Positions 1-9,091 of a DNA stretch of 64,000 bases are shown piece by piece. The notes beneath the pieces are model-generated. The model was not told the origin of the DNA, did no database searches, and worked only from the letters and a program-made list of their open reading frames with translations. Each line of letters opens with the position of its first letter. Positions within the stretch are counted from its first letter, which is position 1. Origin of the DNA: Caballeronia hypogeia (GTDB lineage Bacteria; Pseudomonadota; Gammaproteobacteria; Burkholderiales; Burkholderiaceae); the NCBI RefSeq assembly GCF_001544875.2, contig NZ_FCOA02000002.1, positions 310,001-374,000 on the forward strand, in the 5' to 3' direction. The translations under genes and the position numbers were made by a program.

Positions 1-1
1 C

Positions 2-595
2 TTCGCATCGGCGGCGCTCTTCAATCTTTTGCCGCGTGCGATCGCGGCATTGCGCGATGAAGTGCCTAATGTCGAACTCATGCTCAGGGAAATGAGCAAT
101 GCGGAGCAGGCGAGCGCGCTGGAGAAGGGTTCCATCGACATCGGGCTGCTGCATACGCCCGTCGCTGTCGGAGGACGCATGCGCGAGAAGCTGATCGTGC
201 GCGAACGTTTGCTCGCGGTGCTGCCGCTGTCGTTTCCTCTCGGCGACGACGGCAAGGTCGGCTTGCGCGATCTCTCGGAGGCGGGTCTCGTGTGGTTTCC
301 CGGCGATCAGTTGCCGGTGGTGCGCGCGGGCATTCTGAGCGCGTTTCGCAAGGCCGGTTGCGAGGCGAATGTCGTGCAGGACGCGAATCGTTCGTTGACG
401 GTGCTTGCGTGCGTTGCCGCGGGATGTGGCGCGTCGTTGCTGCCGCAATCGGTCACCGCGCTGCAATTCGCGGGCGTGCGCTTCTGCGACGTGCGCGACG
501 GCGACAACCTGCCGCCGTTCGAACTCAGCGCGATATGGCCGATGCGTTCGCGCCCGACACTCGCGGATCGCTTCGCGGCCTTGCTCGAAGCATGA
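2..595 (+). CDS. LysR-family transcriptional regulator, C-terminal part (partial)
   Basis: The reading frame is open from base 2 with no stop, so this gene enters from beyond the left edge. Only about 197 residues are present, the effector-binding (type 2 periplasmic-binding-like) domain of a LysR regulator. Visible family signs are a VELMLREM strand, a later ALEKGSIDIGLLH segment and a GCGASLLPQSV turn close to the end, all typical of this domain. The DNA-binding helix-turn-helix lies outside the window. The alpha/beta hydrolase gene starts about 40 bases downstream on the same strand, so it may be a target or simply a neighbour. The ligand cannot be inferred. Confidence 0.85.
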   Translation, partial: FASAALFNLLPRAIAALRDEVPNVELMLREMSNAEQASALEKGSIDIGLLHTPVAVGGRMREKLIVRERLLAVLPLSFPLGDDGKVGLRDLSEAGLVWFPGDQLPVVRAGILSAFRKAGCEANVVQDANRSLTVLACVAAGCGASLLPQSVTALQFAGVRFCDVRDGDNLPPFELSAIWPMRSRPTLADRFAALLEA

Positions 596-635
596 TCCCC
601 CGCAAGATGAAGTCATCATCAATCAGGAGCAGCAC

Positions 636-1805
636 ATGAACGAACCGCTGCACGATCTGCCTTTGCCCGACGGCATTCGCGCGCGCATGATCGATAACGG
701 CAATGGCTTGTCGATGCACGTGCTCGAAGCCGGATTCGATACGCCGGGACGGCCCTGCGTCGTGCTGCTGCACGGCTTCCCGGAACTGGCCTTCAGTTGG
801 CGCAAGACCATGTTGCCGCTCGCGGACGCGGGCTTTCATGTCATCGCGCCGGACCAGCGCGGTTATGGCCGCACTATCGGCGGCGCTGCCGCGTTCGATG
901 TCGACCTGCACGAATTCACGTTCCCGAATCTCGTGCGCGATGTGCTGGGTCTGGTGTCGGCTTTGGGCTATCGCAGCGTCGCGGCGGTGATCGGACACGA
1001 CTTCGGTTCGACGGTCGCCGCGTGGTGCGCGTTGATCCGTCCCGACGTGTTCGCCTCCGTCGTCATGATGAGCGCGCCTTTCGCGGGACCGCCCTCGTTC
1101 CCGTTCAATACCGCAACCCACGATGCGAGTCTCGCGCGGGTCGAGACTGCTTCGTCGTTGATGAGCGAGGCCGTGAACGCGCTCGCGTCGCTCGATCCGC
1201 CGCGCAAGCACTATCAGTGGTATTACTCGGGCGCGCAGGCCAACGAGGACATGTGGTGCGCGCCGCAAGGGCTCGCGGCTTTCATGCGTGCGTATTACCA
1301 CGTCAAGAGCGCGGACTGGGCGGGCAATCGCCCGCATCCGCTCACGTCCGTCACGGCAGAGCAACTCGCGCTGCTGCCGACCTATTACGTGATGAATCAG
1401 GACGCGACGATGGCGCAGACCGTCGCCGAACATATGCCGGGCGGCGATGAAATTGCGGCCTGCACGTGGCTGCCCGATCAGGCATTGAACGTCTATGTGA
1501 GCGAATACGGACGCACAGGTTTTCAGGGCGGCCTGAACTGGTATCGCTGCATGACGGACCCGGCATGTTCGGATGCGTTGCGAACGTGGTCCGGGCGCAC
1601 GATCGATGTGCCTTCATGCTTCATCGCGGGCGCGAGCGACTGGGGCTATTACCAGCGTCCAGGCGATTTCGAAGCGATGCGCAGGCTGGCCTGCACGGAC
1701 TTTCGCGCCGCGCACGTGATCGAAGGAGCAGGGCATTGGGTGCAACAGGAACAGCCGGTCACGGTGGTCAGCCGCATCCTTCGGTTCCTGAGACAGGATT
1801 CCTGA
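636..1805 (+). CDS. alpha/beta hydrolase, epoxide hydrolase / dehalogenase type
   Basis: A 389-residue cytoplasmic alpha/beta-hydrolase. The chosen ATG has an AGGAGC ribosome site 7 bases upstream and begins just before family homology. The oxyanion loop is LLHGFPELAFSW (about residues 44-55). The nucleophile elbow is GHDFGS with Asp122, where esterases have Ser; Asp is the rule in epoxide hydrolases and haloalkane dehalogenases. The C-terminal GAGHWVQQEQP supplies the catalytic His. The cap region is long (about residues 150-300). Likely reaction is hydrolysis of an epoxide or related electrophile; the substrate is unknown. Family assignment is firm, epoxide specificity is inferred from the Asp nucleophile and the HGFPE loop. 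Confidence 0.85.
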   Translation: MNEPLHDLPLPDGIRARMIDNGNGLSMHVLEAGFDTPGRPCVVLLHGFPELAFSWRKTMLPLADAGFHVIAPDQRGYGRTIGGAAAFDVDLHEFTFPNLVRDVLGLVSALGYRSVAAVIGHDFGSTVAAWCALIRPDVFASVVMMSAPFAGPPSFPFNTATHDASLARVETASSLMSEAVNALASLDPPRKHYQWYYSGAQANEDMWCAPQGLAAFMRAYYHVKSADWAGNRPHPLTSVTAEQLALLPTYYVMNQDATMAQTVAEHMPGGDEIAACTWLPDQALNVYVSEYGRTGFQGGLNWYRCMTDPACSDALRTWSGRTIDVPSCFIAGASDWGYYQRPGDFEAMRRLACTDFRAAHVIEGAGHWVQQEQPVTVVSRILRFLRQDS

Positions 1806-1848
1806 GACGGGACGCGCCCGCCCGCTGGCGGAACACCCCCTTGCGTAG

Positions 1849-2751
1849 TCACTTCGCTGTGGTGCGTCCCTTGATGAGACGTGCCACACGATGAGCGCCC
1901 AGACGCCATTCATACGGGTTCGTGTAATCGAACTCGCGCACCTTGCGATATAGATACGGCCAGAAATTGCGTTGCGCGCGGCGCGAATCATGCACGCGTT
2001 CATCGCGCGACAGATGCCGATTATCGTTCCACGGGAACGTGCGAACTTCGCGCGATGCGCGGCGCGGCAAGCCGAACACGAGCGAATACGCGTAACGTGG
2101 CGCGTCCGAGTTGTTCGGTCCCGCGAAATGCAGCGTGCGGCCCGCGTGAATGGTGCAATCGCCGAGTTCGAGCGGACACACCACCGCTTCCTTCAGGTCG
2201 AAGCCGTTCACGCATTCCAGACCGTGCGTCGTCGGGTCGCCGCCAATCGGTCCGTGTTGCAGAACCGGGCCCAGATGCGAGCCTGGAATGAACTGCATGC
2301 AGCCGTTGACGAGCGATACCGGTTGCAGCGGGAACCAGAAGTTGACTTCACGATGCTCGATGCGCGGATCGGTGAAAGCCTCGTCCTGATGCCAGGGCGT
2401 GACGGCGTCCGTATGTGCGGGCTTGTGGAAGAAGCTGTCGCTGACGAAGCGCGCTTTGGGGCCGAGCAGTTGCATGGCCACGCGCTGTACGCGATGAACG
2501 AGTTCCGATTCCAGCAAGCTGCGCTCGAAATGCGAAGGATGATGCAATTGCGCAAGCTTCGGCTTGTCCGGTCCCTCTCCCTCGGGGTAGAAATCGAACA
2601 GCAGGCCTTCGGTGAAACCGGCCTTCTCGCGCAGAAGGCGGTCACCCACACTGCGCAAGGTCTGTACTTCCGAATGCGTAGCGACATCCGGCAGACGGAG
2701 AAACCCATCTTTCCAGAAGCTTCCGCATTGCGATTGGGATATTGTTGTCAT
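1849..2751 (-). CDS. phytanoyl-CoA dioxygenase (PhyH) family protein
   Basis: A 300-residue Fe(II)/2-oxoglutarate-dependent oxygenase of the PhyH family. The metal triad can be read: WHQDEAF gives His121 and Asp123, and TLHFAGPN gives His208; Arg219 in APRYAYS is a plausible 2-oxoglutarate anchor. The start MTTISQ is preceded by AGGGGA; an in-frame ATG 27 codons upstream has no such site and adds unrelated residues. Members hydroxylate lipids, amino acids or small metabolites. It stands alone, convergent with the hydrolase before it and followed upstream by a 700-base gap, so the substrate is not indicated by context. Confidence 0.85.
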   Translation of the reverse strand: MTTISQSQCGSFWKDGFLRLPDVATHSEVQTLRSVGDRLLREKAGFTEGLLFDFYPEGEGPDKPKLAQLHHPSHFERSLLESELVHRVQRVAMQLLGPKARFVSDSFFHKPAHTDAVTPWHQDEAFTDPRIEHREVNFWFPLQPVSLVNGCMQFIPGSHLGPVLQHGPIGGDPTTHGLECVNGFDLKEAVVCPLELGDCTIHAGRTLHFAGPNNSDAPRYAYSLVFGLPRRASREVRTFPWNDNRHLSRDERVHDSRRAQRNFWPYLYRKVREFDYTNPYEWRLGAHRVARLIKGRTTAK

Positions 2752-3451
2752 TTCCCCTGTCGCCCGTTTAAAAGGATTCCCGCTGGACCGGGAAATGATT
2801 AATCCGGCCAAGTGGAACAGCACACAAATCAACGCAATGTACGATTTCGCACATTACGCCGCCCCTTACTTCGAATACATCGGCAATTCCGCCAATTCGC
2901 TATTTAATCTGGTTCTTTAACGCAGCGAGGCTGGAAAAGCTGTGGTGCACAGCTTTCACGCGGTGTCGGTATATTGCGTGCAGCGCGGAAAGACGCCACG
3001 GAACGCGTGAATTCTGCGCAAATTTCCGGGAAAACCACTTGTTTTAAGCGTTATTTTGCCAACTTCAGCAACAGTCTAATGATCAAATCATACAGAAAGC
3101 TTTCATATTTGACCATGAAGAGCGCTGCACTGTTAGCTATTCCACCAACTTTTTTAGCTTGGCGGATATCAGCGAATTAGAAGGCTTTTTCAAGCTAGAA
3201 GAATAAAAAATCGCTTTCGATTCCGAGAATCGAATCAGCCATCGGCTCGACGGAATTCGCGCAAACGTTATTTGATCCCGATCTATTCGAGATGCGGCAA
3301 GCAAACACGAAAGTGTATCTTTACGTGTATGAAGTTTCTTCTTGTAATTGTTGGTTTGCACACGCTGCGTTCGCGGAACTTTGCCGGACCGCTTTTTGTC
3401 CACGGGCCTCGCGGCCTTTGATGGTCGGAATGAACCGCGAGGAGAGTATCG
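2752..3451. other. 700-base intergenic region
   Basis: The divergent gap between the PhyH gene (minus) and the acyltransferase gene (plus). It is clearly more AT-rich than its neighbours in the middle (about 2810-3350). The short open frames in it have poor codon use and no supported start. No repeat, tRNA or transposase remnant is recognisable. It presumably carries the promoters of both flanking genes. Confidence 0.5.
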
Positions 3452-4648
3452 ATGGAAAAAGGACGTGTTGCCGCGCTCGACGCAGGCCGGGCGCTCGCGA
3501 TCGTCGGGGTCGTCGCTGTGCACCTGTCGTTTCAGTTCCCCAATCTGCCCGGCGCCGTGACGCTGCTTGCGCGCATGGGCCAGTACGGCGTCCAGCTGTT
3601 TTTCGTGATCAGCGCCATCACGATCTTCATGACGCTCGAAATGGATCACGCGCGCTGTGCGGATGCGCGGCACGTGACGTTGCGTTTCTATATCAAACGC
3701 TTCTTTCGCATCGCGCCCATGTATTACGCGGCGATCGCCGTGTACGGGCTGATCAGCTATGGCGCAATGCGCTCAGGCGTCGAGCGCGCGTGGGTCCTCG
3801 GCGCGCATGGCCCGATGGACGTGCTGCTCAACATCTTCTTTCTTCACGCGCTGTCGCCCACGGCGATCAATAACGTGGTGCCGGGAGGCTGGTCGATCGG
3901 CGTGGAAATGCTCTTCTACATGATCGCGCCGCTGCTTTTCTTCCTGGCCATGAATCGCGCGCGTCTGTTGCTGGCCACGATTCTGCTGCTCGGCCTGTCG
4001 CTCGCCGTCACGTCGATGAGCGATTGCAACGGCACGCTCGACTGCAATGTCGCGAATAACACCTTCAGCTACTTCTGGCCGCCGGTGCAAGGGCCGTGCT
4101 TCATCGTCGGCATGTGGGCGTGGTATGCGTTCCGTTCGCATCTGCTGGGCGCGTCCGATGTGACGAAGCGCGTGTCGTGGCTGTATCTGTCGCTCGCGCT
4201 GGGTTTTGCGTTGATGACGGGCGCGCTCGGCGTCTGGCTCGACAAGGCGCACGTGTTCGCGCCGATTTTCGCCGCATGCAGCGCGGTTTCGTTTCTGTTG
4301 TTCGTGTGCTCGTGTCATGCGCGCAAGCATCGGATCAGGCTGCCCGCCGCTTCGCGCAGCACCTTTATTCGACGTTGCGCCGCCGCGCTCGGCCGCGAAA
4401 GCTATGGAATTTATCTGTGGCACTTCATCTGCGTTTATATGACGTTCCATTTCTTCGACCATAGCTTTGGAGAAAAGAACGGCGAGACGTCGATTGCGCT
4501 GTTCGGCGCGACGCTGATCGCGGTGCTGTTCGTGTCTTATGGTCTTTCGCGCGTCTCTGACCGGCTGATACAAGGACGCGCCACGCGATTGTCGAGGCGT
4601 CTTCTGGCATCGGTCGATCGTCGCTTTCACCTGACGCGCGACGCGTAG
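3452..4648 (+). CDS. acyltransferase 3 family membrane protein (OafA/YrhL type)
   Basis: A 398-residue polytopic inner-membrane acyltransferase. It opens with ALDAGRALAIVGVVAVHLSF (about residues 8-27), the first helix of the family with its conserved His24, followed by some ten hydrophobic segments, an R-rich cytoplasmic FYIKRFFRIAPMY loop and a C-terminal RESYGIYLWHF signature. AGGAG sits 7 bases before the ATG. Proteins of this family O-acetylate lipopolysaccharide, exopolysaccharide or lipid-linked sugars. Neither a glycan cluster nor another acylation gene lies beside it, so the acceptor is unknown. It is convergent with the MATE gene. Confidence 0.88.
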   Translation: MEKGRVAALDAGRALAIVGVVAVHLSFQFPNLPGAVTLLARMGQYGVQLFFVISAITIFMTLEMDHARCADARHVTLRFYIKRFFRIAPMYYAAIAVYGLISYGAMRSGVERAWVLGAHGPMDVLLNIFFLHALSPTAINNVVPGGWSIGVEMLFYMIAPLLFFLAMNRARLLLATILLLGLSLAVTSMSDCNGTLDCNVANNTFSYFWPPVQGPCFIVGMWAWYAFRSHLLGASDVTKRVSWLYLSLALGFALMTGALGVWLDKAHVFAPIFAACSAVSFLLFVCSCHARKHRIRLPAASRSTFIRRCAAALGRESYGIYLWHFICVYMTFHFFDHSFGEKNGETSIALFGATLIAVLFVSYGLSRVSDRLIQGRATRLSRRLLASVDRRFHLTRDA

Positions 4649-4661
4649 TCGCGAGCATCGC

Positions 4662-6026
4662 CTACAAGAGCGGCTGTGCCGGGCTCGCCGTCGCGGATGC
4701 AGGCGGATAGAGGCGTCTGCCGCGCGTGCGATACAGCACGATGCTCGCGATGAGAGTCGCCAGTTCCGTCACCGCGACGGTCATCCAGATGCCGCGCGGC
4801 CCGAGCCATTCCGTCAGCAGCCAGAGCATTACCAGCAGCAGGAGCCAGCTACGCAGCAACGCGACGATCATCGAGGCGAGCGGCGCCTCGATCGCGGTCA
4901 GATATCCGCTGATCGCGAGGTTGAGCGCGGCGGGCATGAACGCGAGCGCGCACCACGGCAAGGCCTCGCGCAATAGTGCCTGCGCGGCGCCGCTGTCCGG
5001 GACGAAGAGCGCGCCGAGCGGTTGCGCGAGCGTGAGGATGGCGCCGGATGCCGCGAGCGCGAATCCCGCCGTAACGGCGATGCCGATCCTGAACGAGGAA
5101 GCAACCGCTTGCGCGTTGCCCGCGCCGCGCTCGAAACTCACGATCGGCTGCATGCTCTGCACGAGCGCGACCATCGTGACCGAGGCGATCATCGTCATGT
5201 ATTCGACGACCGCGAACGCGACGAGACCCGTGTCGCCCAGCCAGCGTAAAACCGCATGATTGAACGCGAAAAGCGTGACGCTCGGGGCGATCTCGCCGAA
5301 GAATTCCGACACGCCGTTATACGCCATGCGCCACGCGTGGTCGGGTCGGGCGAACGCATGAGCAATGGGCCGCACTCGACGCGCCTTGACGAAGTGATAA
5401 GCCAGCATCGGCATGCACGCCAACGCCTGGCTGATGCCCGACGCGAGCGCCGCGCCACGCATGCCCCATTGCATGTGGCCGACCATCCACCATGTCAATG
5501 CAATATCGGCGATACCGCCCGCGATCAGGCAGGCGAGTCCGAACTTCGCCGCGCCTTCGATCCGCAGGAAGAGTTCGAGCGCGTAACACGCCGTTGGAAA
5601 CAACACGAAAGGCGCATAGGCATGCAGGAATTCGCGGGCGAGAATCGCGAGCTCGCCGCGCGCGCCGGTCCATTGCACGAAGGTGTCGGCATAACAAAAA
5701 ATGCCCAGCGCGAACGCGATTCCACAGGCCGCCAGCAGCCATAACGCCTGCGTGAAAGCGGCGGCGGCGTCGCGCTCGCGCCGTTCGCCGAGGAGCCGCG
5801 ATACCAGCGTCGAACCGCCGACGCCGATCATCACGCTGAATGCATAAGGCAAATAGAGCAGAGGGACGAGCAGGTTCAGCGCGGCGAGCGCATCGGCGCC
5901 GACATGGCGGCCAATGAAAATGCCGCTGATGACCGAATGCATGCAATAAACCCATGCGGCGAGCACGGTCGGCACGGCATAGCCTGAGAACTGGCGGAAG
6001 AGGGAAGCATTATTATTCGAAAGCAT
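4662..6026 (-). CDS. MATE family efflux transporter
   Basis: A 454-residue inner-membrane protein with about twelve hydrophobic segments in two similar halves. The first half has ISGIFIGRHVGADALAALN and the GVGGSTLVSRLLGER element, both characteristic of the MatE fold; the second half repeats the pattern around residues 240-420. MATE proteins export drugs and metabolites in exchange for H+ or Na+. Length is normal for the family. No regulator is adjacent, and the ribosome site is weak. Specificity cannot be told. Confidence 0.88.
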   Translation of the reverse strand: MLSNNNASLFRQFSGYAVPTVLAAWVYCMHSVISGIFIGRHVGADALAALNLLVPLLYLPYAFSVMIGVGGSTLVSRLLGERRERDAAAAFTQALWLLAACGIAFALGIFCYADTFVQWTGARGELAILAREFLHAYAPFVLFPTACYALELFLRIEGAAKFGLACLIAGGIADIALTWWMVGHMQWGMRGAALASGISQALACMPMLAYHFVKARRVRPIAHAFARPDHAWRMAYNGVSEFFGEIAPSVTLFAFNHAVLRWLGDTGLVAFAVVEYMTMIASVTMVALVQSMQPIVSFERGAGNAQAVASSFRIGIAVTAGFALAASGAILTLAQPLGALFVPDSGAAQALLREALPWCALAFMPAALNLAISGYLTAIEAPLASMIVALLRSWLLLLVMLWLLTEWLGPRGIWMTVAVTELATLIASIVLYRTRGRRLYPPASATASPAQPLL

Positions 6027-6367
6027 GGACTACAAACCCCACGTTACTCGCTGAACACGCCAATACGGGCACGCAATGTTATAGGGCGTGCGAGTCGAAC
6101 GCATGGCATGGCGCATGAGCGCTATAAGAAGCGACATGAGCGCAAAGATCGAAACGAGACTGCGTAGCGCGCGATCTGGCGGCGCGAGAATACGCCAGCG
6201 GGCTACGAGAAGAAATGCATGACGGGCTATCGGCGCATGATGCGCGAACGGCGCTTCAGGATTTCACGCTGCATCGATTGCGATGCGAGGGTTGGAGCGC
6301 GGAACGTGAAGGGAGGTTCCGTCGAATCGCTGTTAAGCGAATCATGATTCACGCACGCACCGCGCGC
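6027..6367. other. 341-base intergenic region
   Basis: Lies between the MATE gene and the 3' end of the sigma-54 activator gene, both on the minus strand, so it should hold the MATE promoter. No coding frame or hairpin with a T-tract is supported. Confidence 0.4.
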
Positions 6368-7738
6368 TTATGTACCCGATGCCTCCAGCGGCCGGTCCGC
6401 CTTGCGCAATCCATAAGCCGTCAACATGCGATACAGCGTGACGCGCGAGATGCCGAGTTCATCGGCCGCTTCACCCAGGCGTCCGCGATGGCGCAGCAAA
6501 GCCACTTCGATAGCCTGGCGCTCCGCCGCCTCACGCGCTTGCGCGAGCGTCATCGGCGCGGCTTCGGCGTATTCGCCGAGTTCGAGATCGCTGGCGAGAA
6601 TCTGCCGGCCTTCCGACATGACGATTGCGCGCCGCACTCGATTGATCAGTTCGCGCACATTGCCGGGCCATCCATAGTTATGGATCGCGGCAATGGCGCA
6701 CGGCGCGAAGCCGCGCAGGCGCCGGCTCGCATCCTTTCTGAAGCGCTCGAGCATGTGATTGGCCAGCAGCTCGATATCCTTGCCGCGCACGCGCAGCGGC
6801 GGCTCATCGATCTGCAATACGCACAGACGATGGTACAAGTCCGCGCGGAAACGTCCTTCGAGCATCGCGGTCTGCATGTCGACGTGGGTCGCGGAAATGA
6901 TGCGCACATCGACCGATGTCGAGCCTTGTCCGCCCAGGCGCTCGATCTTGCGTTCCTGCAGGAAGCGCAGCAGGCTCGCCTGGCTTTCGAGCGGCAAATC
7001 GCCGATTTCATCGAGAAAAAGCGTGCCGCCATCGGCGGCTTCCACGCGGCCGATCTTGCGCTGGTTCGCGCCGGTGAATGCGCCGCGCTCATAGCCGAAG
7101 AGTTCGGATTGCAGCAGGTGCGGTGGAATCGCGCCGCAGTTGATCGCGACGAACGGTTGTTCACGCCGCACCGAACGCTCGTGAATGGCGACCGCGGTGA
7201 GTTCCTTGCCGGTGCCCGACTCGCCGGAGATGAACACGGGCGCATCGGTCATCGCGACCTTGCGGATCGACCGGTACAGGGCCTGCATCGCGTCGCAGGA
7301 ACCCACCATGCTGCCTTCCTTGCAATCGTCCTTGCGCGGATCGTTGCAAGCCGTGTCGTGCAGGGACACCATGCCGTACGCATGCCCGACCGCATCGACG
7401 ATGCGATCCGCCGTGGACGGCACCGTCACGAAGTCGAAGCAGAAATCGCGGATGAGACGGCAGATCTCGGGATTCTCGACATGCTCGGCATCGACCGTCG
7501 CAACCCAGCCGATCGGGTAGCTCGCGAGCAATTCGGTGAGCGTGGCCGCCACGTTCGCGAAGCCACGGCTCGTCAGATCGACGATCCCCGCGGCGGCGCG
7601 TCTTGCGTGCTTTGCGGACTTGCCGGGTTTGGCCGGATCGATGCGCTCGATGGACCAGCCGCGAGCGTGCAATCGCTCGGCCAGATCCTCGGACACCGCG
7701 CGCCCGACGAAGTAGAGTGTTCTGGTATCCCCGTACAT
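6368..7738 (-). CDS. VpsR-like sigma-54-interacting transcriptional activator
   Basis: A 456-residue bacterial enhancer-binding protein. The N-terminal ~140 residues form a receiver-like, VpsR-type domain (TLYFVGRAVSEDLAERL...) without a canonical phosphoacceptor pocket. The central AAA+ domain has Walker A GESGTGKE, the sigma-54 contact loop ERGAFTGANQ and Walker B GGTLFLDEIGD, all intact. The C-terminal Fis-type helix-turn-helix is RLGEAADELGISRVTLYRML. The MYGDTR start is preferred over an ATG 11 codons upstream. In Vibrio (VpsR) and Burkholderia (BerB) relatives bind c-di-GMP and activate exopolysaccharide genes. That role here is inference; it is divergent from a receiver protein. Confidence 0.88.
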   Translation of the reverse strand: MYGDTRTLYFVGRAVSEDLAERLHARGWSIERIDPAKPGKSAKHARRAAAGIVDLTSRGFANVAATLTELLASYPIGWVATVDAEHVENPEICRLIRDFCFDFVTVPSTADRIVDAVGHAYGMVSLHDTACNDPRKDDCKEGSMVGSCDAMQALYRSIRKVAMTDAPVFISGESGTGKELTAVAIHERSVRREQPFVAINCGAIPPHLLQSELFGYERGAFTGANQRKIGRVEAADGGTLFLDEIGDLPLESQASLLRFLQERKIERLGGQGSTSVDVRIISATHVDMQTAMLEGRFRADLYHRLCVLQIDEPPLRVRGKDIELLANHMLERFRKDASRRLRGFAPCAIAAIHNYGWPGNVRELINRVRRAIVMSEGRQILASDLELGEYAEAAPMTLAQAREAAERQAIEVALLRHRGRLGEAADELGISRVTLYRMLTAYGLRKADRPLEASGT

Positions 7739-8125
7739 GGCTTTTTCCCGGCTTTTTAAGTGTAGCGACAAGTATGCGCCCGGATATGTCGCCGCAAGAA
7801 GCCCCGCAAACGATAAGCCGATTTTGAATGTTTACATTGATCGGGTGATTCCGATTAAAAACGTCAGAGAATTTTTTGCGACACGTTCGTTCGAATCCTC
7901 GAGCGAACGCCCGTGCTTCAAGGGCTTGCCCGTTGCGGCGCAAGGAGCCCAGACCATTTGAGGATATCGGAATGAATTACTTATCCGCTTATGAATATGA
8001 TTCGGCGCGGAACTATCTGTACATTCAAAATTGGCGGGCCGTGAAATATCAGATAATTAATACCTTCATGTACATTGTGCGATGCGGGCAGCGCGGGTGT
8101 AGAGTCCGCAGATACGTATCGTCAG
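7739..8125. other. divergent intergenic region between activator and receiver gene
   Basis: About 390 bases separating two divergent signalling genes; AT-rich around 7830-8070. It must carry both promoters. I looked for a -24/-12 sigma-54 element (GG-N10-GC) with good flanks and did not find a convincing one. Confidence 0.4.
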
Positions 8126-9058
8126 ATGAATAACAGTTCGAACATGGACCAGGCAGAAAACTCCACTTCAACTTATCAGCCGCGTTTGCTTCTCGTCGAC
8201 GACGATCCTGCGATGATCCGCATCATCGGCGAGATGCTGGCCGAATTCCCCAATCAGCGCTTTGCCACCACCGGCGAGGCCGCGCTCGCACTGGCGCGTG
8301 AATCGACGCCGGACCTGATTCTGCTCGACGCGAATCTGCCGAACATGACGGGCTTCGATGTCTGCGAGCTCCTCAAGCGCGATGAACAACTCGCGCGCGT
8401 GCCGGTGATCTTCGTCACGAGTCACGACGCGCCCGCGCTCGAAGTCGACGCGTTCCGCATGGGCGCGGCCGATTACGTGATCAAGCCGCTCGTCGCGCCG
8501 CGACTGCAGGCGCGCGTGCGCGCGCAGTTGCGCGTGAAGAGCCGTTTGCTGGAAGCGCATGCGCGCCTGCAACAGCAGGGCGCTCAACCGGCGACGCCGA
8601 AGGCGACGGGCGTGCGGGTGCTCGGCATTCTCGCGAACGACACGGCCGATGCGCATCGTCACGCGCTCGAAGCCATTGGCGCGCTCGAACTCGTGACCGA
8701 TTGCGAGGCGGCGCTGCGCGCGGCCGAACGCAATGAGCCCGCCGTCATCGTGCTGGATGCAGGCTGCTGCACGGAGTCTTGCGCTGTCGTGGGCGCATTG
8801 CTCGCGCGTCATCCGCTCGTACCTATCGTCGTGCTCGCCGATTCACGCGACATTCAGACCGAGCAGTCCACGCTCGATGCCGGCGCGGCGGATGTCATCG
8901 CGAAGCCGGCGCGGCCCGCTGTCCTGCAGGCGCGTGTGCGGGCGGCGCTGGATTCGGCGCGCCGTGCGCGGGAAGAGTTGCGCGCGTGGCTGGAGGCGCA
9001 ACCCGGTGCGAGCGTGCATCAATTTCCGGTGTTCGCTCGCGACACGCGCAACGACTGA
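8126..9058 (+). CDS. tandem-receiver response regulator without output domain
   Basis: A 310-residue cytoplasmic protein of two receiver domains. Receiver 1 is complete: LLLVDDDPAM (acidic pocket), DLILLDANLPNMTG (phosphoacceptor Asp), VIFVTSHD (Thr/Ser switch) and YVIKPL (Lys). Receiver 2 (from about residue 165) keeps VIVLDAG and VIAKPA but lacks the N-terminal acidic pair, so it may not be phosphorylated. No DNA-binding, GGDEF or other output domain follows, only a short helical tail. ATG at 8126 is chosen; 8144 is an alternative. It is convergent with the hybrid kinase, which makes a kinase-receiver partnership plausible. Confidence 0.85.
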   Translation: MNNSSNMDQAENSTSTYQPRLLLVDDDPAMIRIIGEMLAEFPNQRFATTGEAALALARESTPDLILLDANLPNMTGFDVCELLKRDEQLARVPVIFVTSHDAPALEVDAFRMGAADYVIKPLVAPRLQARVRAQLRVKSRLLEAHARLQQQGAQPATPKATGVRVLGILANDTADAHRHALEAIGALELVTDCEAALRAAERNEPAVIVLDAGCCTESCAVVGALLARHPLVPIVVLADSRDIQTEQSTLDAGAADVIAKPARPAVLQARVRAALDSARRAREELRAWLEAQPGASVHQFPVFARDTRND

Positions 9059-9091
9059 ATCGCTTTCGGCCGCCTGCGCGCCACGCGCGCT

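Noticed and set aside
7884..7909. GTTCGAATCC resembling a tRNA T-loop
   Set aside because: No acceptor stem, anticodon stem or CCA could be built around it.
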